From positions 62,001 through 126,000 of the forward strand of contig NZ_JABCSC020000002.1 of NCBI RefSeq assembly GCF_012972705.2: 64,000 nucleotides of DNA, read 5' to 3'. Shown piece after piece: positions 8,864-16,493 of this stretch. The DNA comes from Uliginosibacterium aquaticum (lineage in GTDB: Bacteria > Pseudomonadota > Gammaproteobacteria > Burkholderiales > Rhodocyclaceae). Under the pieces are notes generated by a model. That model was not told where the DNA came from and ran no database searches. It saw nothing but the letters and a program-made list of their open reading frames with translations. The translations under genes were made by a program, and so were the position numbers. Numbering within the stretch: the stretch's first letter is position 1; the number at the start of each line of letters is the position of its first letter.

Positions 8864-10702
8864 TCAGTCGTCGTGCCTGTGAATGTCAATCACGCCGGCC
8901 ATGTTGAGGGCCAATGTCGCCACCCGGATGCAGGGCTCCGATTCGGCGCAGCTGCGCTGGTTATCGGCCGTCTTCTGCGTTGCTTCACGCTTGAAAACGC
9001 TCTTGCCCTGCTTGATCGTTTCCATGACCTTGATCGTGTCGATCGTCATCGGGTCGCCGTCCAGCGGGCTGCGGTCCACGATGACGAAATCCGCCAGCTT
9101 GCCGACTTCGATCGAGCCTTTGCTCTTGTCCTCGAAGTGCTGGTAGGCCGACCACAGCGTGTGTGCCTTGAGCGCCACCAGCGGCGACACCCGGTGCTGC
9201 GGCCCAAGCACCTGACCGCTGCGCGTCACTCGATTGACCGTGGCGTGCATGACCCGCATCGGGTCCGGCATGGCAACGGGCGCATCGTGGTGCGAGGTGA
9301 AAATCATGTTGCGCTGCATGGCCCAGCCCAGCGGCGAAATATTGACTGCGCGCTCCGGCCCGAGCACCGAGTCACGATGCCAGTCGCCCCAGTAATAGGT
9401 ATGCATCGGGAAGAAGGACGGCATGATGCCCAGATCATGGAAGGCCTGAACCTGGTCTTCACGCGCGGTCTGGGCGTGAATGGCCACAGGTCGGCGATCT
9501 GCCATGCCATGTCTGGCTTCGGCAGCGCGCACGGCAGCGATGAATTGATCAATGGCCGCGTCGCCATTCACATGGGCCAGCACCTGCCAGTTCTTCTGGA
9601 AAGCCTGCTCGACAAAGCCATTCACCTGCTCGTCGGTGAAGGCCGAATAGCCGTGATAGTCCGCCTTCTGACCACTCGGCGCCTTGTAATAGGGCTTGCT
9701 GAGCCAGGCCGTCTTGCCTTGCGGCGAGCCATCCAGCGTGAGCTTGATGCCCCCGATGCGGAAATGCTGCGTATAGCTGCGCGAGAGCCAGGGCGCTTTC
9801 ATGGCCTGCGCGCCGACCGTGATGTCCGGATAGGCCACCACATCGATATCCAGCTTGCCGCTCTTTGCCACCGCTTCCATGGTTGTTGCCGAACCCAGCG
9901 AGGCCTTGCCTTCCTGTGCGGTGGTGTAACCGAAGCTCTTGTAGAGATTCACGCCCGCGGCAAACAGTGCCTTGTTGGCATCCGGCCCGAGCTTGCTCAT
10001 CAGGCCGAAGAAAGGCCCGAAGAAAGCGTTCTCTTCAAGCACGCCATTCGGCTCCTGCCCCCCCTCCCTGCGACGGATGTTGCCCCCGGGAGGATTCTTG
10101 CTTGCCGCAGTAAGCCCCAGCATCTGCAGCGCCTTGCTGTTCATCACCCCGAGGTGGCCGGATTGATGAACGATCACTACCGGCAATTCCGTGGACACCT
10201 GATCGAGGTCTTCGCGTGTCGGGTGGCGCTGTTCCTTGAGCTGGGCATCGTCATAACCGAAGCCAACAATCCAGCCGTACTTGCCCGTGAGCTTGTCGTT
10301 CCGGGCAGCCCAGTCCTTGAGCGTCGCCTGCAGTGCCGGAATGTCATTGACGGCACCATCCGGCGCGGGCAGCAGGTTGGCCGAAATGGCCTGGATGCCG
10401 GTGTTGAAGACGTGGCCGTGCGGGTCGATGAAGCCGGGCAACATGGCCTTGCCCGCCAGATCGATCAGTTTTGTCTGCCCCCCCTTGAGCTTCATGACCT
10501 CGTCGCGATAGCCCACCGCGATGATCTTGCCCGTCTTGATGGCGACGGCCTCGGCTTCCGGCTGGAGATCGTTGACGGTGACCACCTTGCCACCTACATA
10601 GATCACGTCTGCGACGGGCTGCGCGGCCTGGCTGATTGATGAGATCGAGCATGCCAGGGTGCTGAGGGCGAAGCCATGAATGATCGTGCGAATTCGGGAC
10701 AT
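8864..10702 (-). CDS. Exported amidohydrolase, YtcJ-like (amidohydrolase family 3), copy B
   Basis: A 612-residue protein and the first gene of the minus-strand block. The signal peptide ends near SISQAAQPV. Metal-binding features are FIDPHGH (His95, His97), HVNGDAAID, VAIHAQTARED and SHHDAPVAMPDP; the IKLTLDGS strand motif of the family is also present. The region after the catalytic core (VSPLVALKAHTLWSAYQ) and the closing GKLADFVIVDRSPLD form the usual composite domain. I chose the Met at 10702 because it has a GGAG site and begins the signal peptide. It differs clearly from copy A in length and sequence, so this is an old paralogue pair rather than a recent duplication. Confidence 0.86.
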   Translation of the reverse strand: MSRIRTIIHGFALSTLACSISSISQAAQPVADVIYVGGKVVTVNDLQPEAEAVAIKTGKIIAVGYRDEVMKLKGGQTKLIDLAGKAMLPGFIDPHGHVFNTGIQAISANLLPAPDGAVNDIPALQATLKDWAARNDKLTGKYGWIVGFGYDDAQLKEQRHPTREDLDQVSTELPVVIVHQSGHLGVMNSKALQMLGLTAASKNPPGGNIRRREGGQEPNGVLEENAFFGPFFGLMSKLGPDANKALFAAGVNLYKSFGYTTAQEGKASLGSATTMEAVAKSGKLDIDVVAYPDITVGAQAMKAPWLSRSYTQHFRIGGIKLTLDGSPQGKTAWLSKPYYKAPSGQKADYHGYSAFTDEQVNGFVEQAFQKNWQVLAHVNGDAAIDQFIAAVRAAEARHGMADRRPVAIHAQTAREDQVQAFHDLGIMPSFFPMHTYYWGDWHRDSVLGPERAVNISPLGWAMQRNMIFTSHHDAPVAMPDPMRVMHATVNRVTRSGQVLGPQHRVSPLVALKAHTLWSAYQHFEDKSKGSIEVGKLADFVIVDRSPLDGDPMTIDTIKVMETIKQGKSVFKREATQKTADNQRSCAESEPCIRVATLALNMAGVIDIHRHDD

Positions 10703-10754
10703 GTGGATCTCCGGTTCAAAGCGCAACAAGACGAATGGAGCTATAGGCACTAAG

Positions 10755-10780
10755 CAGGAAGGCATAACAGGAAGGCATAA
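10755..10780. repeat. Two tandem copies of a 13-bp unit upstream of amidohydrolase B
   Basis: The unit CAGGAAGGCATAA occurs twice with no gap (10755-10767 and 10768-10780), 53 bases upstream of the first codon of the operon. It could be a regulator-binding repeat or a local slippage product; only the repetition itself is seen. Confidence 0.6.
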
Positions 10781-11036
10781 AATTTCTGCCCCCAAGAAGA
10801 GCCCGACGCTGATGCGCGACATTAGTCTTGGAGGTGGATTTAAACAAGCCGCCTCCGGATTTTCTGCGTAGTGCTGCTTTTAAAGAACTCAAGCAACACT
10901 CCTTTAAACCCATACTTTCAAGTATGTTTCGCTCACCACTTAATGCACTTGGCATTTACACCCAAAAGGGCATGACGCTTCTTGACCAAAGCGGTGTTTC
11001 GTCTGCTACGTCGTTTTGCCGTTTGAGCTCGAATCA
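10781..11036. other. intergenic region between amidohydrolase B and the IS remnant, no gene seen
   Basis: Together with the flanking repeat and IS remnant this forms the 548-base gap between the amidohydrolase operon and lysR. It is less GC-rich than its surroundings and should carry the promoter of the operon, but I could not assign -35/-10 boxes with confidence. Confidence 0.4.
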
Positions 11037-11247
11037 GCTTTGTTGCACGAATAGCCCCGATGCAATAACTCCCCTGCCCCCAGACGACTTCATGCCACGC
11101 CCACGGTTAAGACATACCGAGTTGTGTGAAACGGTTGAGCAGCAAAGCGAGAATTTTCAGCTCTGCCATCTGCCGAACGAAGTCGCGGGCCATGACGGGC
11201 TCGCCAAGCAACTTGACTGTTTGCTTAGTCTCGACAGAAAAACGCTT
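11037..11247 (-). mobile_element. IS5-family insertion-sequence remnant (transposase C-terminus and terminal repeat)
   Basis: On the minus strand an open stretch from about 11247 to the TAA at 11107 encodes the C-terminal end of a transposase: it reads ETKQTVKLLGEPVMARDF, then RQMAELKILALLLNRFTQLG. The pattern KxLG...RDF..Q..E......LNR.T.LG is how I remember the ends of IS5/IS903-group transposases. About 50 bases beyond the stop the plus strand has GCTTTGTTGCACGAATAGC (11037-11055), resembling the terminal inverted repeat of that group. The rest of the element is gone; coding similarity stops at the stop codon of the lysR gene. Family assignment is from memory of the motif, not from a search. 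Confidence 0.6.
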
Positions 11248-11250
11248 GAA

Positions 11251-12135
11251 TCAAGCTTTCAGATGCCAGAGCAAGGCTTGTCTGGCGTGCGCAACGCGCG
11301 CTTGCCTGAGTGCGCTCGGGGTCCAGACCAGGTAGTAGTTGAGTGCGCTCGCCCCCGTTGATGCGGGCACTTCTTTCAGCTCACCACGCTGAAGATGATC
11401 CTGGCACAAGTACTCCGGCAGCACCGTCCAGCCAAAGCCACGGCACAACAAGCTCCGCAGTGCGCGCAAGTCCTGTCCTATCAAGGCGGGTACAAGCGGC
11501 CCCAGATTCAGCTTGTTTTTTGCCGCCCAGGCGTCAATCAACGGGATCTCGAGGTTGTACGCCAGCAAGGGTTCTTGAGCGAGGGCTTTTTCCAGCGAAG
11601 CGGCTTGCGTGATCCGGTCGGCAACGCTGGGCGCAGCCACCGCAAGCACGCGTTCGCTGCGAATCAACTCGCAGTGCAGACGTTTGTCGCTGGTAGGAAA
11701 GGCAGTGATACCGAGGTCACAGTGGCCCTCGATCACCATCTGATTGACGAAGTCACTGCTCCCCGTCTGCAAGCGCACACGGATCCCTACTTCCAGCAAA
11801 GGAAGCAAATGGGGAGAAACGACTTCGGCCAGAAAATCCGCATGGCCAATGATCTGCAAAGCACCGGTCAGCTCCACCGAGCGGGCACGGGCAGAAGACA
11901 TGGCGGCCTCGACAGCATCGAGCTTGTCGCCGATATCCGCGGCCAATTCATCCGCAGCCGTGGTCGGTGTCACACCCCGCACCTGCCGTTCAAACAAGGG
12001 ACGTCCGATCGCAACCTCCAGCCCGGCGATGTGCTGTGAGACAGCAGGCTGGGTCAGATTGAGATTGCGGGCAGCCCCACTGATGGAGCGCTGGCGATAG
12101 ACCTCGACGAAGGTCCGCAAACGGATAAGCGACAT
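11251..12135 (-). CDS. LysR-family regulator, divergent to the ohr operon
   Basis: A 294-residue LysR-type regulator. The winged HTH covers residues 1-60 (LRTFVEVYRQRSISGAARNL, then TQPAVSQHIAGLE) and the effector domain follows from about 90. LTTRs typically control the divergent neighbour, and the 125-base space to ohr contains a perfect inverted repeat, so control of the ohr operon is the simplest inference. This is notable because Ohr is usually controlled by the MarR-type repressor OhrR. Its 3' end touches an insertion-sequence remnant, but the protein has normal length. Confidence 0.88.
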   Translation of the reverse strand: MSLIRLRTFVEVYRQRSISGAARNLNLTQPAVSQHIAGLEVAIGRPLFERQVRGVTPTTAADELAADIGDKLDAVEAAMSSARARSVELTGALQIIGHADFLAEVVSPHLLPLLEVGIRVRLQTGSSDFVNQMVIEGHCDLGITAFPTSDKRLHCELIRSERVLAVAAPSVADRITQAASLEKALAQEPLLAYNLEIPLIDAWAAKNKLNLGPLVPALIGQDLRALRSLLCRGFGWTVLPEYLCQDHLQRGELKEVPASTGASALNYYLVWTPSALRQARVAHARQALLWHLKA

Positions 12136-12142
12136 AGCCTAA

Positions 12143-12160
12143 CCATAACATTATTTATGG
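12143..12160. promoter_or_regulatory. Inverted repeat CCATAA-N6-TTATGG, candidate LysR operator
   Basis: A perfect 6-bp inverted repeat with a 6-base spacer (arms 12143-12148 and 12155-12160), 8 bases from the lysR start codon and about 100 bases from ohr. Position and AT-rich symmetry fit a LysR-type autoregulatory site. No binding evidence exists in the sequence itself. Confidence 0.5.
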
Positions 12161-12260
12161 GAGCCCCAAACTCGCCTAGTTGGCGGGCAATCATGCCCTT
12201 CTCCTAAGATGCCCAGGCCATGCAGCAATGCTGCTTCAACCCGCACAACAGGAGAGCAAG

Positions 12261-12686
12261 ATGCCAACCAAAGTCCTCTATCAGACCGAAGCTACCGCAA
12301 CCGGTGGTCGTGATGGTCGCGCCCGCACGGCCGATGGCTCACTGAACGTCTGGCTTGGATTGCCTAAAGAACTGGGCGGCAACGGCTTCGGCAACAACCC
12401 CGAGGAACTATTCGCCGCCGGCTACGCAGCCTGTTTCCTCAGCGCCATGAAGAATGTGGCTCGCAGCGGCGAACACCCGCGCATCCCGGAGCACGCCACG
12501 GTCACGGCAAAAGTCGGTGTCGGCCCCAAGGACGAGCGTCGTTTTGGCCTCGCGATCACCTTGAGCATCCAGCTTCCTGGCATCGAACGCCACGCCGCTG
12601 AAGCCCTCGTGGCAGACGCCCATGAAGTCTGCCCCTATTCGAACGCAGTACGCGGCAACGTCGATGTCGCACTCGAAATCATCTGA
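12261..12686 (+). CDS. ohr: Organic hydroperoxide resistance protein, Ohr/OsmC family
   Basis: A 141-residue thiol peroxidase that reduces organic and fatty-acid hydroperoxides in the cytoplasm, normally recycled by lipoylated enzymes. Both redox cysteines are present: Cys58 in FAAGYAACFLSAM and Cys124 in EVCPYSNAVRGN, with the supporting Arg20 and Glu50. The sequence NNPEELFAAGYAACF is an Ohr/OsmC hallmark and the length matches Ohr. The start has an AGGAGAG ribosome site; an upstream in-frame Met has none. It heads an eight-gene run on the plus strand. Confidence 0.93.
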   Translation: MPTKVLYQTEATATGGRDGRARTADGSLNVWLGLPKELGGNGFGNNPEELFAAGYAACFLSAMKNVARSGEHPRIPEHATVTAKVGVGPKDERRFGLAITLSIQLPGIERHAAEALVADAHEVCPYSNAVRGNVDVALEII

Positions 12687-12735
12687 AATCGCTCACAGCG
12701 CGCCTGATCTGGCGACGCAAGGAAAAGAGAACAAC

Positions 12736-14154
12736 ATGCACCCCCACCCACAGACGGAAGACCTTCGCTCCATTCTCAAAGCCATGCAACAGCGGCACAT
12801 TGCGGCGGGGCCGGCCGATGGCGCACTGCGCCGGGACCGCCTTCTCCGCGCAGCACGCCTGTTGCGCGAGCATCGCAATGAGTTGGCACACGCGATGAGT
12901 GCAGACTTCGGCCACCGCAGCATTTACCAGTCACTGGCGGCGGATATCGCGACAACGCTAGGGATGCTCAACTACGCAGCCCAGCATGTGCAGGAATGGA
13001 TGCAGGCGGAAACACTTCCCGCTCCCGCGCCGGGCATGACAGCACGGATCGAACGCCAGCCGCTGGGCGTTGTGGGCATCATCAGCCCCTGGAATTTCCC
13101 CATCAATCTAGCCTTCGGCCCCCTTGCGGGCGTTCTGGCCGCGGGCAACGCCGCACTTCTGAAGCCGTCCGAGCTGACACCGCACACCTCTGAATTGCTC
13201 GCCGAATTGATCGCACGCTATTTCGATCCGATGGAGTTGGGCGTGGTGCTCGGCGACGCCAGCATAGGCGCAGCCTTCAGTGGCCTGCCCTTCGATCACC
13301 TGATCTTCACCGGCAGTACCACAGTCGGCCGGCATGTGATGCGTGCCGCGGCGGAAAACCTTGTACCGGTCACGCTTGAGCTGGGCGGGAAGTCACCTGT
13401 GCTCGTCAGTGCAGACGCTGACATCGGGCTCGCGACGGCCCGCACACTGACGGTAAAGACTTTCAACGCGGGGCAGATCTGTCTTGCCCCGGATTACATG
13501 ATCGTTCCGCCAGGACAGCAGGCGGGACTGGAGCAAGCTGCACGGGCGTTGATGGCGGAGGCTTACCCCTCACTCCAGAGCAACCCGGACTACACCTCCA
13601 TCATCACGCAGAAACACTACGAGCGCCTGCTCGGCCTGCTTGAAGACGCGGCCCAAAAAGGGGCACGCATTGTCAGCTTGGCGCCGTCTGACGAAGCTGC
13701 TCACGACCCGGTCTCCCGCAAGATTGCTCCGCACCTGGTGTTCGACGTGACGGATGACATGAAGATCATGCAAGAAGAAATCTTCGGGCCGCTCTTGCCC
13801 GTCATGGTCTGCGCCAGTGCTGAGGAAGCCGTTGCGTATATCAATGCCCATCCGCGCCCCCTGGCGGCCTACTACTTCGGCGATACGCAAGAGGGGCAGG
13901 CTCATTTCGCGTCCCGCACAACCTCCGGCGCACTGGTAATCAACGACATCATGAGCCACGTGTCTATCGAAACTCTGCCATTTGGTGGCGTTGGTGCTTC
14001 AGGTATCGGTGCCTACCACGGCATCCACGGCTTCATGCGCTTTACCCACAACAAGGCCGTTGTTCTGCAAAGCCCAGATGGCGCTTCCAATCTGCGTTTG
14101 CGCGCGCCCTACGCCAGCAAGCTGGCTGCACTTGAATCTGCCTTATCCGCGTAA
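12736..14154 (+). CDS. Aldehyde dehydrogenase, coniferyl-aldehyde dehydrogenase type
   Basis: A 472-residue NAD(P)-dependent aldehyde dehydrogenase. Key residues: oxyanion Asn120 in SPWNFP, general base Glu215 in LELGGKSP, nucleophile Cys249 in FNAGQICLAPDY and the FTGSTTVGRHV cofactor motif. The short N-terminus, the APDY stretch after the cysteine and the end VSIETLPFGGVGASG favour the coniferyl-aldehyde dehydrogenase (CalB) branch, though the natural aldehyde could instead be a lipid-peroxidation product given its neighbours. I chose the Met at 12736 with a GGAAAAG site; the frame extends upstream into ohr but without a credible start. Confidence 0.88.
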   Translation: MHPHPQTEDLRSILKAMQQRHIAAGPADGALRRDRLLRAARLLREHRNELAHAMSADFGHRSIYQSLAADIATTLGMLNYAAQHVQEWMQAETLPAPAPGMTARIERQPLGVVGIISPWNFPINLAFGPLAGVLAAGNAALLKPSELTPHTSELLAELIARYFDPMELGVVLGDASIGAAFSGLPFDHLIFTGSTTVGRHVMRAAAENLVPVTLELGGKSPVLVSADADIGLATARTLTVKTFNAGQICLAPDYMIVPPGQQAGLEQAARALMAEAYPSLQSNPDYTSIITQKHYERLLGLLEDAAQKGARIVSLAPSDEAAHDPVSRKIAPHLVFDVTDDMKIMQEEIFGPLLPVMVCASAEEAVAYINAHPRPLAAYYFGDTQEGQAHFASRTTSGALVINDIMSHVSIETLPFGGVGASGIGAYHGIHGFMRFTHNKAVVLQSPDGASNLRLRAPYASKLAALESALSA

Positions 14155-14179
14155 GTACACACCTCAAAAGGAGAGAAAC

Positions 14180-14857
14180 ATGAAAGTTCTGATGGTACTG
14201 ACCTCGCACGACCAACTCGGCAATACAGGCAAGAAGACCGGCTTCTGGCTGGAAGAGTTTGCCGCGCCCTACTACACCTTCCTGGATGCAAACGCCGAGA
14301 TCGTGCTCGCTTCACCGGCAGGTGGGCAGCCTCCGCTCGACCCCAAGAGTGACCTGCCAGAGTTCCAGACCGAACTGACCCATCGTTTCAAGGCAGATCC
14401 TGCCGCACAGGAACGCCTGGCCAACACGGTCAAGCTCGATACCGTCAAAGCCGAAGACTTTGACACCGTCTTCTACCCCGGTGGTCATGGGCCGATGTGG
14501 GACTTGGCCGAATCAGCCGTGTCGATTGCGTTGATCGAAAACTTCGAACGTGCCGGCAAGCCTGTTGGTTTCGTGTGCCACGCCCCCGCCGCACTGCGCC
14601 ATGTGAAGGCCGCCAATGGTGAGCCGCTGATCAAGGGCCGCCGGGTCACCGGCTTTACCAACAGCGAAGAAGATGCGGTTGAGCTCAGCGATGTCGTGCC
14701 TTTCCTGATCGAGGATGAATTCAAGGCACTGGGCGGCCTCTATGAGAAAGGCCCGGACTGGGCGCCTTACATCGTGAGCGACAGAACGCTCGTGACCGGA
14801 CAGAACCCCGCAAGCTCTGAAGGCGTCGCACAGGCCTTGATCAAACTGCTCGCCTGA
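14180..14857 (+). CDS. DJ-1/PfpI family class I glutamine amidotransferase-like protein
   Basis: A 225-residue protein of the Hsp31/HSP31-3-like branch of DJ-1/PfpI. Features: the N-terminal MKVLMVLTSH strand, Glu near GFWLEEFAAPYY, GGHGPMWD (101-108) and the nucleophile-elbow Cys133 in GFVCHAPAAL. Relatives act as glutathione-independent glyoxalases or as protein and nucleotide deglycases, which fits an electrophile-defence operon. The AAAGGAGAG site decides the start; it is 25 bases after the aldehyde dehydrogenase stop. Confidence 0.88.
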   Translation: MKVLMVLTSHDQLGNTGKKTGFWLEEFAAPYYTFLDANAEIVLASPAGGQPPLDPKSDLPEFQTELTHRFKADPAAQERLANTVKLDTVKAEDFDTVFYPGGHGPMWDLAESAVSIALIENFERAGKPVGFVCHAPAALRHVKAANGEPLIKGRRVTGFTNSEEDAVELSDVVPFLIEDEFKALGGLYEKGPDWAPYIVSDRTLVTGQNPASSEGVAQALIKLLA

Positions 14858-14867
14858 GCACAGGGCC

Positions 14868-14897
14868 GCAGATGCAGTGCGCCTAGCCTGCATCTGC
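14868..14897. terminator. Perfect 10-bp hairpin within the ohr operon (attenuator or processing stem)
   Basis: GCAGATGCAG (14868-14877) pairs exactly with CTGCATCTGC (14888-14897) around a 10-base loop, between the DJ-1 and ferritin-like genes. There is no T-run after it, so it is more likely a partial terminator, an mRNA-stabilising stem or a processing site than a full stop. Confidence 0.5.
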
Positions 14898-14931
14898 AAC
14901 GCACCTTCAAACAACGGATAGAAAGCGCCTC

Positions 14932-15429
14932 ATGACTGAAAAGAATACTGGCGGTAACCCGCCGGCTCCTGCCCATCAGTTACTCAACGAACTCATCGGA
15001 GCCTTCTGGAGTGCAAGCATCCAGCATCAGACACATCTCGCTTTGATCAGCGCGCTGGGCCTGACAAATCTGAGCAATCAAATGCAGGCGCATATCAGCG
15101 ATGAGCCGCTGACGCTGAAAACACTGACCGATCGTTTGCTCGACATCGGTGGGACGCCTGAATTCACCGTTGCTCAGCCACGCATCGGGCACACGCTCAG
15201 AAGCATTCTGGAGGCGGATCTTCAGGTTCAGGAGGCGGGCTTGCCGGTACTCAATCAAGCCATTGAAACCTTGGTGGCACTGCGCGACGCCACGACTCGA
15301 AGAATGATTGAGGACGTGCTTGTAGGTGAAGAGGCACATCTTTCCTGGCTTAAAAATGAACTGAGCTTGCTTGATCGCTTGGGTGAATCGCTTTACCTGT
15401 CAGTGCGCGTCAGTGCTACTCCAGCTTGA
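14932..15429 (+). CDS. Bacterioferritin-like four-helix protein with a degenerate di-iron site
   Basis: A 165-residue ferritin-fold protein. It aligns without gaps through helix A-B with E. coli bacterioferritin as I remember it (LNELIGAFWSASIQHQ against LNKLLTSELTAINQYF) and again at the end (RMIEDVLVGEEAHLSWL). Of the ferroxidase ligands, Glu58 (E51), Glu133 (E127) and His136 (H130) are kept, but E18 is Phe25 and H54 is Thr61, and E94 falls on Gln100 or Ala102. The haem Met52 position is Pro59. It therefore probably neither oxidises iron nor binds haem in the classical way. It sits in the ohr operon, 75 bases after the DJ-1 gene and separated from it by a hairpin. Confidence 0.75.
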   Translation: MTEKNTGGNPPAPAHQLLNELIGAFWSASIQHQTHLALISALGLTNLSNQMQAHISDEPLTLKTLTDRLLDIGGTPEFTVAQPRIGHTLRSILEADLQVQEAGLPVLNQAIETLVALRDATTRRMIEDVLVGEEAHLSWLKNELSLLDRLGESLYLSVRVSATPA

Positions 15430-15475
15430 TCATCCCTTCGGCATTCCTAGGCCCCCCGATTTCAGGAGAAAAAAC

Positions 15476-15805
15476 ATGAGCGCTTACGTAATCCTCATCA
15501 AGCATCACACACTCAATCCCGACGAGCTTGATACCTACGCCTCGCTTGCCAAACTGGCACGAGCTGGCCATAACCCGAAGCCAATCGCGTATTACGGCGA
15601 AATCGAAGTTCTGGAGGGTCAGCCTGAGGAAAGTGTGGCAGTCCTTGAATTTCCGGATATGGCTGCGGCGCGCAACTGGTATGAAAGCCCCGCGTACCAG
15701 AAGGCCAAGCCTCATCGTAATGCAGGTGCCGACTATTCCGTTCTGTTGGTTAACGGAGTCGTCAGCGCTGCGGCAAGCCCCGCAGAAGAGGTTCGCAAGC
15801 CATGA
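15476..15805 (+). CDS. DUF1330 family protein
   Basis: A 109-residue protein with the dimeric ferredoxin-like (dimeric alpha/beta barrel) fold typical of DUF1330: YVILIKHHTLNPDELDTY at the start and AVLEFPDMAAARNWYESPAY in the second half. Function in the family is not established. The AGGAGAA site 8 bases upstream sets the start. Its stop codon overlaps the start of the GST gene (ATGA), so the two are translationally coupled. Confidence 0.85.
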   Translation: MSAYVILIKHHTLNPDELDTYASLAKLARAGHNPKPIAYYGEIEVLEGQPEESVAVLEFPDMAAARNWYESPAYQKAKPHRNAGADYSVLLVNGVVSAAASPAEEVRKP

Positions 15806-16425
15806 GCATCGTCATTCACCACCTCAACAAAAGCCGCTCGCAACGGATTGTTTGGCTGCTCGAAGAGCTGGGGCTGAGCTATCGCGTTCAGCACTATCAG
15901 CGCGACCTCACGACCAATCTGGCGCCGCCAGCACTCAAGAAGATTCACCCGCTGGGGAAATCGCCCTTGCTTGAAGACGATGGCATCCTGATCCAGGAGT
16001 CGGGCGCCATCGTGCAATACCTCTGCGAACGCTATGGGCAAGGGCGATTCCTGCCTCTCGCAGGCTCGCAAGATGCGCTGCGCCACCTTCAGCTCATGCA
16101 CTTCGCCGAGGGCTCGGCAATGACGCCGATACTGCTCAGGCTCTACGTTGCGAGGCTGGGCGAAGCCGCTCAGCCCCTTCACCCACGGATCAATGAGCAG
16201 CTCATCGCGCATTTCGATTATCTGGAAAACGAGCTGCAAGCTTCAGGCCACTTCGTGGGCGATGACTGGACAGGGGCCGATGTGATGCTGAGCTTCCCCG
16301 CAACGCTCGCTACCCTGCAGCCCGAGGCCGAACGCTGGCCCCGGTTGCGTGATTTCATCCAGCGCATCCAGAGCCGCGAAGCATGGAAAAGAGCCGTCCA
16401 GGCCACAGGGGAGCTTCCGGGTTAA
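15802..16425 (+). CDS. Glutathione S-transferase family protein
   Basis: A 207-residue cytosolic GST. The N-terminal thioredoxin-like domain (1-80) has HHLNKSRSQRIVWLLEELG and the glutathione-binding IHPLGKSPLLEDDG...QESGAIVQYL, with Glu-Ser at the gamma-glutamyl site; the C-terminal helical domain carries HFVGDDWTGADVMLSF. The N-terminal Ser in NKSRS is a candidate catalytic residue. It conjugates or reduces electrophiles, in keeping with the operon. It is coupled to the DUF1330 gene by a 4-base overlap. Confidence 0.88.
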   Translation: MSIVIHHLNKSRSQRIVWLLEELGLSYRVQHYQRDLTTNLAPPALKKIHPLGKSPLLEDDGILIQESGAIVQYLCERYGQGRFLPLAGSQDALRHLQLMHFAEGSAMTPILLRLYVARLGEAAQPLHPRINEQLIAHFDYLENELQASGHFVGDDWTGADVMLSFPATLATLQPEAERWPRLRDFIQRIQSREAWKRAVQATGELPG

Positions 16426-16493
16426 AGGGGAAGTTTCCACCCGCGCACCCCACAGCATTCGTTACCCGACTCGCTCGCAAGACAGAACCAGAC

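Noticed and set aside
8873-10639. 588-residue open frame on the plus strand
   Set aside because: Exact antisense of amidohydrolase B; no recognisable motif.
10828-11361. 177-residue plus-strand frame before the ohr region
   Set aside because: It reads across the IS remnant terminus and antisense of lysR; no ribosome site and no family.
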